Source of the DNA: Paenibacillus sp. FSL R5-0912
GTDB taxonomy: Bacteria > Bacillota > Bacilli > Paenibacillales > Paenibacillaceae
Length of the DNA: 64,000 nt
Direction of reading: 5' to 3'
Assembly: GCF_000758605.1 (NCBI RefSeq)
Contig: NZ_CP009282.1
Location: 2,666,001 to 2,730,000, forward strand
The notes under the pieces: model-generated
Database searches by the model: none
Told to the model about the DNA's origin: nothing
The model's input: the letters and a program-made list of their open reading frames with translations, nothing else
Program-made: the position numbers and the translations under genes
Shown: positions 8,866 through 17,417 of the stretch, in pieces
Position numbering within the stretch: the first letter of the stretch is position 1
Layout of the letters: each line of letters begins with the position of its first letter

Positions 8866-9423
8866 CTGTAGTTTCTCCTAGACCGGTTTGTACAATTATA
8901 ACGAGCTGTCCCAGCAAAATATACAACCTTCCGCTAGGCGTAACCCGCTTGAGAATGGTAGAGCTCTTCATTGATTGCACTTTCTACAACAGATTCTGCG
9001 TTATCCTGCGCTAAAACCAGTTCTGATGTATTTCATACAATTGATTTCCAGCTACCTGCCCAAATTCACCTATTCCATAGAATTCTATTGTACAAAGTGC
9101 TACAGATTCTATTTTTCGGCGGATTTTTGAGCGATCTGTTGTACGAAGTGCAATATACAATAGATTTCAACCTACCCCTCACAAGAAGACCAGGCAGCTT
9201 GCTTAAAGGTGAATCAGTGGTGGAGAACCGGTCGTGGTTCGTTGAAGTAATCCTGAACGAAATACAACATTCCCCCCATCAAAACCGACCCTGATCGAAA
9301 ATTGTTGCACAAAAGTCATCAATCTTCCTCCACCAAGTGGCTAAACGGGGAAATTGTTGTATCGCGTACAAGAATCCTTACGGTTACCCCAGTAACTATG
9401 AATTAATGTTGCAAAACGTACAA
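8866..9423. repeat. Spaced inverted-repeat array, family 1, cluster B
   Basis: The clear TTGYA-N5-TRCAA units start at 8975, 9026, 9088 and 9139 (spacings 51, 62, 51, as in cluster A), then at 9253, 9305, 9357 and 9409 (spacings 52, 52, 52). Weaker copies lie at 8866 and 8912. Flanks of paired units are mirrored, for example ACAGATT after one and GATCTGT before its partner. The last unit ends 18 bases before the left end of the IS element. The rest of 8756-9441 holds no gene; a short hairpin GCGGGA/TCCCGC sits at 8839-8854. Confidence 0.75.
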
Positions 9424-9460
9424 CAACATCGGCTTTTTAACAGTTAGCTGTCAGAATTCC

Positions 9461-9478
9461 CCCACTTCTCTAAGTGGC
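9461..9478 (+). other. Left-end subterminal hairpin of the IS element
   Basis: CCACTT at 9462-9467 and AAGTGG at 9472-9477 form a six-pair stem with loop CTCT. TnpA of IS200/IS605 elements recognises such hairpins. The right-end hairpin (CCACCT/AGGTGG, 11133-11147) has a similar stem. Confidence 0.65.
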
Positions 9479-9573
9479 GGGATGAATGTCAGCGGTCTTT
9501 CTCATAGACAAATACAACCTAAAATATTACAATAAAACCATTCAGTAGTATTATGAAATAGGTTGTGATATCC

Positions 9574-9972
9574 GTGGAATTAGACACAAATAATCATTCA
9601 GTATTCTCTCTTCATTATCATCTTGTGCTAGTCGTGAAGTACCGCAGAAAAGTAATAGACGATGACATTTCGAATCGGTTACAAGAGATATTTGAGTCTA
9701 TTCAGCCTAATTACAATATCACCCTGCAGGAATGGAAGCATGACAAGGATCATGTTCACATTCTAATGAAAGCTCACCCCAATAGCGATATTTCTAAATT
9801 TCTGAACGCTTATAAGAGTGCATCCTCCCGTCTAATTAAGAAAGAATTTCCTGTAATTCGTCAACAGCTGTGGAAGGAATATTTCTGGTCCAGAAGTTAT
9901 TGTCTACTGACGATTGGCGGTGCGCCGATTGAAGTCATCCGGAAGTACATCGAATCTCAAGGTCAGAAATGA
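9574..9972 (+). CDS. tnpA: IS200/IS605 transposase TnpA (Tyr-HUH nuclease)
   Basis: About 132 residues, the normal size for a Y1 transposase. Signature parts are HYHLVLVVKYRRK near the N terminus, the metal-binding HUH motif in KDHVHILMKAHP, and the catalytic Tyr in RKYIESQ near the C terminus. It cuts and rejoins single-stranded ends of the element. I prefer GTG 9574 because homologues generally begin near MELD; GTG 9565 in the same frame is the alternative, and neither has a strong ribosome site. It is nine bases upstream of tnpB on the same strand. All catalytic residues appear intact. Confidence 0.9.
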   Translation: MELDTNNHSVFSLHYHLVLVVKYRRKVIDDDISNRLQEIFESIQPNYNITLQEWKHDKDHVHILMKAHPNSDISKFLNAYKSASSRLIKKEFPVIRQQLWKEYFWSRSYCLLTIGGAPIEVIRKYIESQGQK

Positions 9973-9981
9973 GGTGGGCAG

Positions 9982-11055
9982 GTGTTAAAGGCTTATAAGT
10001 ATCGAATCCATCCCACCTATGAGCAAGAGCAGTACTTCACTAAAGTATTCGGCGCTGTTCGCTTCATCTACAATCGAATGCTTGCAGATAAGCTTGAACA
10101 TTACAAGCAAACGGAAACGATGCTCCAAACGACACCTGCGCCCTACAAAAAGGATTTTGCCTGGCTGAAAGAAGTGGATAGTCTAGCCTTAGCCAATGCC
10201 CAGCTTCACTTAGAGAAGGCTTATCAGAATTTCTTCCGTGAACCGAACGCGGGATTTCCAAAATTCAAGAGCAAGAAGAAGAATAGCCATAGCTTCACAA
10301 CCAATAACCAGAAGGGAACCATTGCCATTACAGAGGGAAGGATCAAAATTCCCAAACTAAAAACGAAAATCAAAATCAAGCTGCACCGTCCATTCGAGGG
10401 ACGTATTCAATCATGCACCATTTCCAAAACACCCACGGGAAAATATTACGCTTCCGTATTGGTGGAAACGGATATCATCCCATTGCCCCCACTCGAGACG
10501 AAGATCGGTGTGGATCTGGGGTTGAAAGACTTTGCGATTCCTTCACATGGCGAAATCATACCGAATCCGAAGTACTTGCGGAAGTCTGAACAACGATTAG
10601 CCAAGCTGCAAAAGGACTTGTCACGAAAGAAGAAAGGGAGCCGTAACCGGTATAAAGCAAGGCTGAAGGTCGCCAGACTGCATGAAAAAATAGCGAATCA
10701 ACGGAAAGACTTTTTGCACAAAACGTCCACCCAAATGATAAACGAAAACCAAGTGATCGTGATGGAGGACTTGCGTGTAAAGAACATGATGCAGAATCAT
10801 AAGTTAGCCAAAGCCATATCCGAAGTGTCTTGGAGCCTGTTCAGAGACATGCTGACCTACAAAGCGAAATGGTACGGCAGAGAATTAATCATTGCTCCCA
10901 AACACTTTGCAAGCAGTCAATTGTGTTCCTGCTGTGGCTACAAAAATGCAGAAGTCAAGAACCTAGCCGTACGGGAGTGGTCCTGCCCTGCCTGTCATAC
11001 GGAACATGACAGAGACCGGAATGCGGCACTGAATCTTCTACAACTAGCCATGTAA
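9982..11055 (+). CDS. tnpB: TnpB, RNA-guided nuclease of the IS200/IS605 element
   Basis: 357 residues. An N-terminal helix-turn-helix-like part ([15 protein letters not shown]) is followed by a central basic region and a RuvC fold with all three acids visible: Asp in [11 protein letters not shown], Glu in VMEDLRV, and the [10 protein letters not shown] motif. A zinc finger made of CSCC and CPAC lies between the last two. TnpB proteins of this class cut DNA using an RNA made from the element's right end. GTG 9982 follows GAGGTGG at 9971-9977. Length and motifs are complete, so it is likely active. The basic, Lys-rich composition is normal for the family. Confidence 0.92.
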   Translation: MLKAYKYRIHPTYEQEQYFTKVFGAVRFIYNRMLADKLEHYKQTETMLQTTPAPYKKDFAWLKEVDSLALANAQLHLEKAYQNFFREPNAGFPKFKSKKKNSHSFTTNNQKGTIAITEGRIKIPKLKTKIKIKLHRPFEGRIQSCTISKTPTGKYYASVLVETDIIPLPPLETKIGVDLGLKDFAIPSHGEIIPNPKYLRKSEQRLAKLQKDLSRKKKGSRNRYKARLKVARLHEKIANQRKDFLHKTSTQMINENQVIVMEDLRVKNMMQNHKLAKAISEVSWSLFRDMLTYKAKWYGRELIIAPKHFASSQLCSCCGYKNAEVKNLAVREWSCPACHTEHDRDRNAALNLLQLAM

Positions 11056-11159
11056 ATGGCCCTTAGCGGGTTAGGAACTAGCCTATAAGCTTGGGTAAAC
11101 TTGGAGCAGTAGCTCTATTGACCAAGAAGCACCCACCTCTTAGGTGGTGTGTAGTTCAC
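11041..11159 (+). ncRNA. Predicted omega RNA scaffold from the IS right end
   Basis: By analogy with characterised TnpB systems, the 3' end of tnpB plus the right end forms the guide RNA scaffold. Visible pairings are CTTGG 11100-11104 with CCAAG 11122-11126, GAGC/GCTC inside it, and the terminal hairpin 11133-11147. AACTAGCC occurs twice (11042-11049 and 11076-11083). The guide would begin at 11160. The 5' boundary is a guess. Confidence 0.45.
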
Positions 11160-11686
11160 CTCATCGCTACAAGAATTATACTGACAATCAGCCCGGACAG
11201 GAAAAAGTAGCTCCCGCTAACCAGTCCGTAGACCAGCGGCCGGGGAATATTGGGGTTAATCCCGGTATTCACGGTTGTGGCCGCCAATAACCCTGCTCCG
11301 ACAATTCCGCCAAAGAGGAGAGCATCGGCAAGGGTTTCAATATCGAACGCATAGAACAGTACCGCCATCGCCACTGTTGTTACCAGTCCGCATACCAAGG
11401 GACCCAAGATGAACCGGAGCGCCGGTTTTTCTTTGGAAGGAGAAGGATTCGTATGTTGCTTCGTATGTTGCTTCGTATGATTAACATTCCTTCCATTTCC
11501 CGCTGAAACGATACCGTCCTCCTTAAGGACGGCAACGCCGTTTTCACTTGGTGCATTCTCTTTTCCCAGAGCGTAGGCATAGGCATTGCCCCAGACCACA
11601 GTGAACCATAGGCCTCCCACCAAAGACAACGCCAGCGTCCCGAGCACAACAGCCAACCAATTGATTTCCTGAATTACATTAAACAT
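11156..11686 (-). CDS. DUF1761-family membrane protein
   Basis: 176 residues with four hydrophobic segments, the first at about residues 8-32 (LAVVLGTLALSLVGGLWFTVVW) and three in the C-terminal half. This matches the small DUF1761 integral membrane family, whose role is unknown. A polar insert between the first and second segments contains a HTKQHTKQH repeat encoded by a 12-base duplication, probably a local expansion. The TGA stop is formed by bases 11156-11158, inside the predicted right end of the IS element. The gene follows the WYL regulator on the same strand, but a strong terminator separates the regulator's transcript from other genes. Confidence 0.8.
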   Translation of the reverse strand: MFNVIQEINWLAVVLGTLALSLVGGLWFTVVWGNAYAYALGKENAPSENGVAVLKEDGIVSAGNGRNVNHTKQHTKQHTNPSPSKEKPALRFILGPLVCGLVTTVAMAVLFYAFDIETLADALLFGGIVGAGLLAATTVNTGINPNIPRPLVYGLVSGSYFFLSGLIVSIILVAMR

Positions 11687-11720
11687 AATATCCTCCTCGT
11701 GTGGTTAAGTCTGCTTACAT

Positions 11721-11760
11721 CATAAAAAAAGAAGTTTGACAACAGCGTGTCATACTTCTT
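11721..11760 (-). terminator. Rho-independent terminator of the WYL regulator
   Basis: A 13-base inverted repeat with one mismatch (11729-11741 and 11748-11760) is followed on the minus strand by a run of seven T residues. The hairpin overlaps the last codons and stop of the regulator. It separates the regulator from the downstream DUF1761 gene, which begins at 11686. Confidence 0.8.
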
Positions 11761-12667
11761 CATAAGGTTTGAGTGCGTTTTGCAGATGCTCTTTGATGAT
11801 GGCGCGCAGGGGGATGGGTTCGAGTACCTCGGCACCGCTGCCGAAGCTGAGCAGAATGGCCCATAACCAGCGTGCGCTGAGCGGCTGATATACCGGAATG
11901 CGCATCGTCATACTTCCGTCTTCGTGAAACTGTTTGTCCATCTGCTGAAACTGATCCAGCGCGTCGGCCAACGCCTCTGGCCTTACCCGGATCACTACAT
12001 CCTCCAGCTGATTCTGCCGTGCGTGTTCTGAGGGAGCTGCCTCTTCCGGCACCTCCGGGTGCGGTTCGAAAGCTTCCCCGGTCAGCATCAAATTCATCAG
12101 CCGGGACAGGCGAAACTCGCGGTAAGCCTGACGGGTGCGGCAATATCCGTAAATGTACCAGTTACGGTATTTGAAATGAAGCCGCAGCGGCTCGATGTCA
12201 CGGGCCGTACGTTCATTCATGGTGTCGATATAATCGAAGCGGATCACTATGCGCCCGGTGATGGCAGTCCGTATATGACGCAGCGCATCGGGTTCCGTCC
12301 GCAGGGTGTCGAAGTCTACGGACAGGCTCTGCGTCAGATGCTCCGGTCCAATGGTTTGTAGCCGTTCAATAGTCCCCTGAGCACGCCCGTCTTCAAACAC
12401 GGTAGAAAGGCTGCGGAGCACGGTAATCAGGGCATTGACGTCATAAGTGCCGAGCAGGCTTTTATCCATTTTGTAGCCGTCCATCATACCATATCCGCCT
12501 TTCATCCCCTGATACGATACGACCGGGAAGCCCGCTGCACAGATTACATCGATATCCCGGTAGATAGTCCGCTGCGATACCTGGAACTCTTCAGCCAGCA
12601 TAGCCGCAGACAACACCTCGTGATTCAAAAGCTTATAGATTATAGAGATCAGCCGTTCCAGTTTCAT
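11750..12667 (-). CDS. YafY-type transcriptional regulator (HTH + WYL domain)
   Basis: 305 residues. The N terminus is a helix-turn-helix of the HTH_11 type with VSQRTIYRDIDVICAAG. The middle WYL domain contains NWYIYGYCRTRQAYREFRLSR, and a WCX-like C-terminal part follows. Such proteins are usually repressors or ligand-responsive regulators of a neighbouring gene, so DUF1761 or the divergent chemoreceptor are candidate targets; this is inference. ATG 12667 has GGGGGTG upstream on the minus strand. The 178-base gap to the divergent chemoreceptor probably holds both promoters. Confidence 0.9.
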   Translation of the reverse strand: MKLERLISIIYKLLNHEVLSAAMLAEEFQVSQRTIYRDIDVICAAGFPVVSYQGMKGGYGMMDGYKMDKSLLGTYDVNALITVLRSLSTVFEDGRAQGTIERLQTIGPEHLTQSLSVDFDTLRTEPDALRHIRTAITGRIVIRFDYIDTMNERTARDIEPLRLHFKYRNWYIYGYCRTRQAYREFRLSRLMNLMLTGEAFEPHPEVPEEAAPSEHARQNQLEDVVIRVRPEALADALDQFQQMDKQFHEDGSMTMRIPVYQPLSARWLWAILLSFGSGAEVLEPIPLRAIIKEHLQNALKPYEEV

Positions 12668-12854
12668 AGGTATACACCCCCGTCCATTGGTCCTATTTCC
12701 TTAAATATTGACGTTTTGTTAACAGTTTCGCAACATATTCTTTACGCTCAGCATACACAACCTAAGAGAACAGTTAATATCCGGCTTCTACAATGAGGAT
12801 ATTAGCAGAATATACCTATTGTAAAGACAAGCTAGATATGAAGGGATGATACTT

Positions 12855-14927
12855 TTGAAGGGGAACCTGCTGCACTTTTCGATGAAATGGAAGCTAATCT
12901 TAAGTTTCTCGGCAATTACGCTCATTTTTCTGGGCGTGGCTCTGTACCAAGGACATAAAATTAACCAGGTAGAGCTATCTATGGAACAGCAGAAGAGCGA
13001 AATGGAGAAAAGAATTACAGTCTCAACCATCACCCAGCTGCTGCAGGAGCAGAACCGTGCAGAGACTTTCTTCGCTGAATCCAGTGATTTGGAGCTGGCA
13101 GAGCCGTTACAGGAGAAACAGCAGCAGATATCGGCTGAACTGGCCAAGCTTGATTTTGAGCCGGATACGCCTGCGTTTACAATGCTTGGGCTTCTGGGCA
13201 CCCAGGCTGGGGAATATGGGGAGTTCATTACGGAGCTGGCCGGGGTAATGTCGGATGAGACGCTTGATCCGCTGACTGTACTGGAACAGATTGATGTTAT
13301 ACATACGAAGGCACTTGCGCTGAATCAATCCATGCTTGAGACGAACGGGAAGCTGTATAAGGCAGCCGCCGACAATGCAGAGCAGGCGCAGACGGTTTCT
13401 TTTAACCTGCTGGATGATACGGTCTCAATCGTGGCCTATGCTGCAGGTGGAGTATTCCTGTTCATGCTGGTGCTGGCCTGGCTGCTGATCCGCTCGTTCC
13501 TGTCGCCGGTCGGCAAGCTGCAGGCTGCGCTCAGGCAAATTGCTGACGGGGATCTGCGGCAGCAGATCAACTCCCCGTATAATGATGAGCTGGGCCGGCT
13601 CAGCCATCATTTCGATCATATGGTGGGCAGAGTTCAGGGCATGCTGCGGCAGACCTTGTCTGCTGCGGGTTCGCTGGCTGACTATTCGCATTCTTTTCAG
13701 CAGTCATCGGCGATTACCGCGCATACGAACCGGGATATTGTCCGGACGATCCAGGAGATTTCGCTGGGTGCCGACCAGCAGGCTGTTCAGTCTGAGCAGA
13801 GTACGCTGCTGCTGGAGGAGCTGGCCCGCGGGGTTCAGGATATTACCGAGTATACGGATGTCATGCTGACGACAAGTGAAGCGGCTAACCGGAATACGCA
13901 GCAGGGTTCAGATACCGTTACTGCCCTGCGCCAGATTTCACAGCGTTCCCGGGTGTCCATCAGCAAGGTGTACGGGGCACTGGAGCAGCTTGTGAACCAG
14001 TCAAAGGATATTTCACGCATCACGAATTCAATCACGGAGATTTCGAAGCAGACGAATATTCTCTCGCTCAATGCAGCGATTGAGGCAGCGCGGGCCGGGG
14101 CATCGGGAAAAGGCTTCGCCGTTATTGCCGATGAAGTCAGACATTTATCCGTGCAGACGAATGATTCTTCCGTGCATATCAGCCGGATTATCCAGGAGCT
14201 TCAGGCCGGCATGGCCGATTTCCAGGGACATATGATGGAGACCCGGGAAAGTCTGGAGCAGCAGGATCATCAGGTGGCGGAGACACTGGCATCCTTCGAG
14301 GCGATCGATGAATCCATTGCGGGCATCAGCACACAGATCGGGCAGATTCACCAGAAGGTGGAACAGACCCGTACGATCAACTCACGCCTTGCCGAATCTG
14401 TGCATTCGGTAGCATCCGTGGCGGAGCAGACAGCGGCGGGGGTACAGGAAGTGAATGCCTCCAGCACTCAACAGGATCAGGCGATCAGCGATATTGCACG
14501 GCAGGCGGAGGAGATTCATGAAATCTCGCAGCGGCTGTTCCGGGAGATCAATGTGTTCAAAATTGCCGACACTGCCGTAGCAGGACCGGAAGAAGGAACG
14601 CTAAATGGGATAGCGGACGGGCCTGAGGCGGCAGTGGCTGACAATACAGCAGCAAAGGCTGAAGCGAAGATAGAAGCGAAAATAGAAGCGAAGAAAGCCG
14701 AGAAGGCAGAAGAGAATAAATTGGACGAGGCGCCAGAGAAGACTAGGAAGCAGACAGCAGAGAAGCCGGAACAACAGTCAGAAGCCAGAACGTTTGCGGA
14801 GACTGAGAAAAAGACCGGAGCCGGAGTTCACCGGCCTCAGTCTGGAGGAATACGGGAGACGGGGGAATCCTCAGCCGCAAACGGGCGGATTGAATCGGAG
14901 GCTGATTTACTGGTGCTGGCGAAGTGA
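12855..14927 (+). CDS. Methyl-accepting chemotaxis protein
   Basis: About 690 residues. A first membrane segment lies near residues 12-35, then a periplasm-facing helical sensor of about 160 residues, a second membrane segment (about 195-215, VFLFMLVLAWLLI), a HAMP domain, and a long coiled-coil signalling domain. The conserved tip is ISKQTNILSLNAAIEAARAG, where CheA and CheW would dock. After the signalling domain comes a tail of about 110 residues rich in Ala, Glu and Lys, with IEAKIEAK repeats, which is unusual. TTG 12855 is preferred because AAGGG at 12841-12845 sits nine bases before it; ATG 12846 touches the site. Its 3' end overlaps the convergent epimerase gene by 21 bases. Confidence 0.92.
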   Translation: MKGNLLHFSMKWKLILSFSAITLIFLGVALYQGHKINQVELSMEQQKSEMEKRITVSTITQLLQEQNRAETFFAESSDLELAEPLQEKQQQISAELAKLDFEPDTPAFTMLGLLGTQAGEYGEFITELAGVMSDETLDPLTVLEQIDVIHTKALALNQSMLETNGKLYKAAADNAEQAQTVSFNLLDDTVSIVAYAAGGVFLFMLVLAWLLIRSFLSPVGKLQAALRQIADGDLRQQINSPYNDELGRLSHHFDHMVGRVQGMLRQTLSAAGSLADYSHSFQQSSAITAHTNRDIVRTIQEISLGADQQAVQSEQSTLLLEELARGVQDITEYTDVMLTTSEAANRNTQQGSDTVTALRQISQRSRVSISKVYGALEQLVNQSKDISRITNSITEISKQTNILSLNAAIEAARAGASGKGFAVIADEVRHLSVQTNDSSVHISRIIQELQAGMADFQGHMMETRESLEQQDHQVAETLASFEAIDESIAGISTQIGQIHQKVEQTRTINSRLAESVHSVASVAEQTAAGVQEVNASSTQQDQAISDIARQAEEIHEISQRLFREINVFKIADTAVAGPEEGTLNGIADGPEAAVADNTAAKAEAKIEAKIEAKKAEKAEENKLDEAPEKTRKQTAEKPEQQSEARTFAETEKKTGAGVHRPQSGGIRETGESSAANGRIESEADLLVLAK

Positions 14928-15800
14928 ATGATTCAGCGAAGTGACCAGCTCAGGGAACCACTCGGATAAAGACAGGAAGCTGAAGCCCGCGGAGCGGGCT
15001 TTTGCCGTATCCATGACCCATGATTCTTCAATGCCAAAGGGAGAGCTGTCCGAGTCTACGGTTTCCTGCCGGACCACGGCAGGTTTACCTGTTGCCGCTT
15101 CAACAATGGAGATAACCCCGCCGATGGTCAGTGTACCGTCCGAGCAGGCATTCACCGGACCCGTCAACGTGGAACTGCCCAGCCAGTGCAGGAAATCAGC
15201 GGCTTCATCGGAACGGATGAATGAGATCTCCGCTTGCGGGTTCGGGATGCCGATCGGCTGCCCTGCTTGTACATGCTCTATATGAAAATGCAGTCTGCGC
15301 GTATAGTCATCCGTGCCCAGCACAATCGGAAACCGCACCGCGGCCACCGGGAAGTCCGCCGTCTGCAGCAGAACGGTCTCGGCCAGTCTTTTGCCTTCCT
15401 GGTAACTGAAATCGGCCTTCCCGCCTAGCTTCAGCGGATAATGTACAGGATCGAAATCCGCTTCAGTCAAGATATCCGGCTGCGGATTATAGACAGACAG
15501 GCTTGAAGTCAGAATATACCGCTTCGACCGGCCGGCAAATATCCGCACCGCAGCCGCAGCCTCATCCGGTGAGAAACAAATATTATCGTAGACGATATCC
15601 CAGTCTATATCCCCTACAGCATGCTCCAGCGCAGTTTCATCAGTCCGGTCCACGGCCAGCCGGGTTACGCGGTCACCGAAATCATCCTCTGTTACACCGC
15701 GGGTCAGAATGGTTACCTGGCTGTCCCCGTTCTGGAGCAGCAGTTCCACCAGTCTTTTACCAAAAAACCGCGTTCCTCCGAGTACAAGTACCTTCTTCAT
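14907..15800 (-). CDS. NAD-dependent epimerase/dehydratase-family protein
   Basis: 297 residues of the extended short-chain dehydrogenase type. The nucleotide-binding GGTRFFG starts at residue 8 and the catalytic Tyr-x-x-x-Lys pair is visible in FSYQEGKRLAE. The substrate is not evident; similar proteins act on nucleotide sugars or are RNA-binding-like relatives. Starts at ATG 15800. The sigma factor gene ends 52 bases upstream on the same strand, so the two could be one transcript. The 3' end overlaps the chemoreceptor end convergently. Confidence 0.86.
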   Translation of the reverse strand: MKKVLVLGGTRFFGKRLVELLLQNGDSQVTILTRGVTEDDFGDRVTRLAVDRTDETALEHAVGDIDWDIVYDNICFSPDEAAAAVRIFAGRSKRYILTSSLSVYNPQPDILTEADFDPVHYPLKLGGKADFSYQEGKRLAETVLLQTADFPVAAVRFPIVLGTDDYTRRLHFHIEHVQAGQPIGIPNPQAEISFIRSDEAADFLHWLGSSTLTGPVNACSDGTLTIGGVISIVEAATGKPAVVRQETVDSDSSPFGIEESWVMDTAKARSAGFSFLSLSEWFPELVTSLNHSLRQHQ

Positions 15801-15852
15801 TTGGCTACACTCCTAAAGTTTTGTGTGCGGGCTAAGATTCTAATGAATAAAG

Positions 15853-16614
15853 TTAAGCTGCCATCCGCAGCCCGGCATAGGTGCTGCTTCCATTCAGATA
15901 GGAGAAGCTTCCGCTTCCGGAATACAGGGCATGCACTGTGGTGGTGCTTACAGCAACAGTTACTTCTGCGGCAGTCGCCTGGCGGAGCAGCTCCAGCATC
16001 ACCGGAATTTGACCCTGCTCATAGGCATGGGCCAGCGCCCTGAGATAAGCCCGGTAATCAGCATCCGGCGGAAGAGCGGGCCCCTCATTCTCAGCCAGTT
16101 CTTCCCGGACCCTGGATAAGGCCAGGCGTGCCCGGTGCAGAGCCGCCTTGACTGCCCCTTCGGTAGTGCTTAAGGCTCCGGCTGTCTCGGCGGCTGAATA
16201 TCCCAGAACATCACGGAGTACGAAGGCGGTCCGCTGCAATGGGGAGAGATGCTTGATCAAGGCCTGAAAGGCCAGTTCGATTTCGGTGCGATCTCCTTGC
16301 GCAGCCGGTGTAAGGGCTGAATCTGCCGGGGGTTCTGAACGTTCAAGCGCACGGATCAGGGAGCCTTTGCGCCGTGAGGCATCAATCCACGTATTCTTGG
16401 CAATCCGCAGCAACAGGGCTTCAGGATTGGGGCTCAAAGTGAACTTGCTGTATCCGAGTGCCTTGGTCCAGGTCTCCTGGGCTAGATCTTCAGCGTCGAA
16501 GGCGGAACGGGTCAGCGATAGGCAATACCGGTGCAGCGCAGTCCCCAGCTCCTGCAGACTCTGCTTTTCCATATCCGCCCTGTCCGGCATACGGTGATGT
16601 TCAAGAATTGTCAT
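15853..16614 (-). CDS. ECF-type RNA polymerase sigma factor
   Basis: 253 residues. Region 2 is visible in RSAFDAEDLAQETWTKAL and region 4 in LSPLQRTAFVLRDVLGYSAAETAG followed by STTEGAVKAALHRAR. About 80 residues follow region 4, more than a minimal ECF sigma has. The part ALAHAYEQGQIPVMLELL resembles the start of a SnoaL-like domain found in some ECF groups, but it breaks off into a Ser/Gly-rich end. No anti-sigma gene is adjacent. ATG 16614 has AAAGGAGAGG on the minus strand. Confidence 0.88.
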   Translation of the reverse strand: MTILEHHRMPDRADMEKQSLQELGTALHRYCLSLTRSAFDAEDLAQETWTKALGYSKFTLSPNPEALLLRIAKNTWIDASRRKGSLIRALERSEPPADSALTPAAQGDRTEIELAFQALIKHLSPLQRTAFVLRDVLGYSAAETAGALSTTEGAVKAALHRARLALSRVREELAENEGPALPPDADYRAYLRALAHAYEQGQIPVMLELLRQATAAEVTVAVSTTTVHALYSGSGSFSYLNGSSTYAGLRMAA

Positions 16615-16817
16615 CTTGGCCCTCTCCTTTGTGCTTTTTGTTATGTTCTTGAATTCATTTTATATAGTTATTGCTTCTATTATATAAACGAACGGCACAT
16701 TGTAAAAGATACGCTATCCTTGTATACCCGCCGAATTTCGCATACCCGTATCTTTAAGCTTCCCTGGTCCGTCTACAGGATATATACACTAAGACAGATC
16801 AGAGGAGGCACAAGCTA

Positions 16818-17399
16818 ATGAGTATTATACCTTATGTCATTGAACAGACTTCCAGAGGCGAACGGTCCTACGATATTTATTCCCGGCTGCTGAAGGACCG
16901 GATTGTGTTCGTGGGTGCGGCAATCGATGACGGGCTGGCCAACAGCATTATTGCCCAGCTGCTGTTCCTGGCGGCAGATGAGCCGGACAAGGATATCCAG
17001 ATGTTCATCAACAGCCCCGGGGGCTCGACTACCGCCGGCTTTGGTATTTATGATACGATGCAGGTAATCAAACCGCAGGTGAATACGATTTGCACCGGTT
17101 TTGCGGCTTCCTTCGCTTCGCTGCTGCTGCTGGCAGGAGCTACGGGCAAAAGATCCGCACTGCCGAACAGCGAGATCATGATCCATCAGCCGCATGGCGG
17201 TGCACAGGGCCAAGCCAGTGATATCGCCATCAGCGCAAGACGAATTCTGCAAATCCGGCACAAGATAGTCCAGATTACGGCGGAACGTACCGGCCAGCCG
17301 GCGGAGAAGGTGGAGAAGGACATGGACCGTGATTATTTCATGTCAGCTGAGGAAGCACTGGAATACGGGATCATCGACACGATTATTACCCATCTGTAG
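16818..17399 (+). CDS. clpP: ATP-dependent Clp protease proteolytic subunit
   Basis: 193 residues, normal for ClpP. The catalytic triad is complete: Ser98 in GFAASF, His123 in MIHQP, and Asp172 in DRDYFM. The canonical GMAASM is changed to GFAASF around the nucleophile, which, with the genomic context, suggests a paralogue rather than the main housekeeping ClpP. It would form a barrel working with Clp ATPases in the cytoplasm. AGAGGAGG-like sequence at 16801-16807 precedes ATG 16818. A 68-residue Sm-like gene follows after 18 bases and a strong terminator ends the pair. No ATPase gene is adjacent. Confidence 0.94.
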   Translation: MSIIPYVIEQTSRGERSYDIYSRLLKDRIVFVGAAIDDGLANSIIAQLLFLAADEPDKDIQMFINSPGGSTTAGFGIYDTMQVIKPQVNTICTGFAASFASLLLLAGATGKRSALPNSEIMIHQPHGGAQGQASDIAISARRILQIRHKIVQITAERTGQPAEKVEKDMDRDYFMSAEEALEYGIIDTIITHL

Positions 17400-17417
17400 A
17401 CGAAGGAGCGGATTAAG

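Larger units (their letters stand above)
9442..11159 (+). mobile_element. IS200/IS605-family element, complete (tnpA + tnpB)
   Basis: Both ends can be proposed. The left end is preceded by TTTTTAAC (to 9441) and carries a subterminal hairpin at 9462-9477. The right end carries a hairpin at 11133-11147 and ends in TTCAC at 11159. TTAAC on the left and TTCAC on the right differ by one base, as expected for paired target and right-end cleavage sites in this family. Elements of this family move as single strands with the TnpA Tyr-HUH enzyme and make no target duplication. Both genes are intact, so the copy may be active. Exact ends are my inference. Confidence 0.8.

Noticed and set aside
7279..9423. 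Possible CRISPR array from the regularly spaced repeats
   Set aside because: Units are only 15 bases, imperfect and palindromic, alternate in orientation, and have no cas genes nearby.
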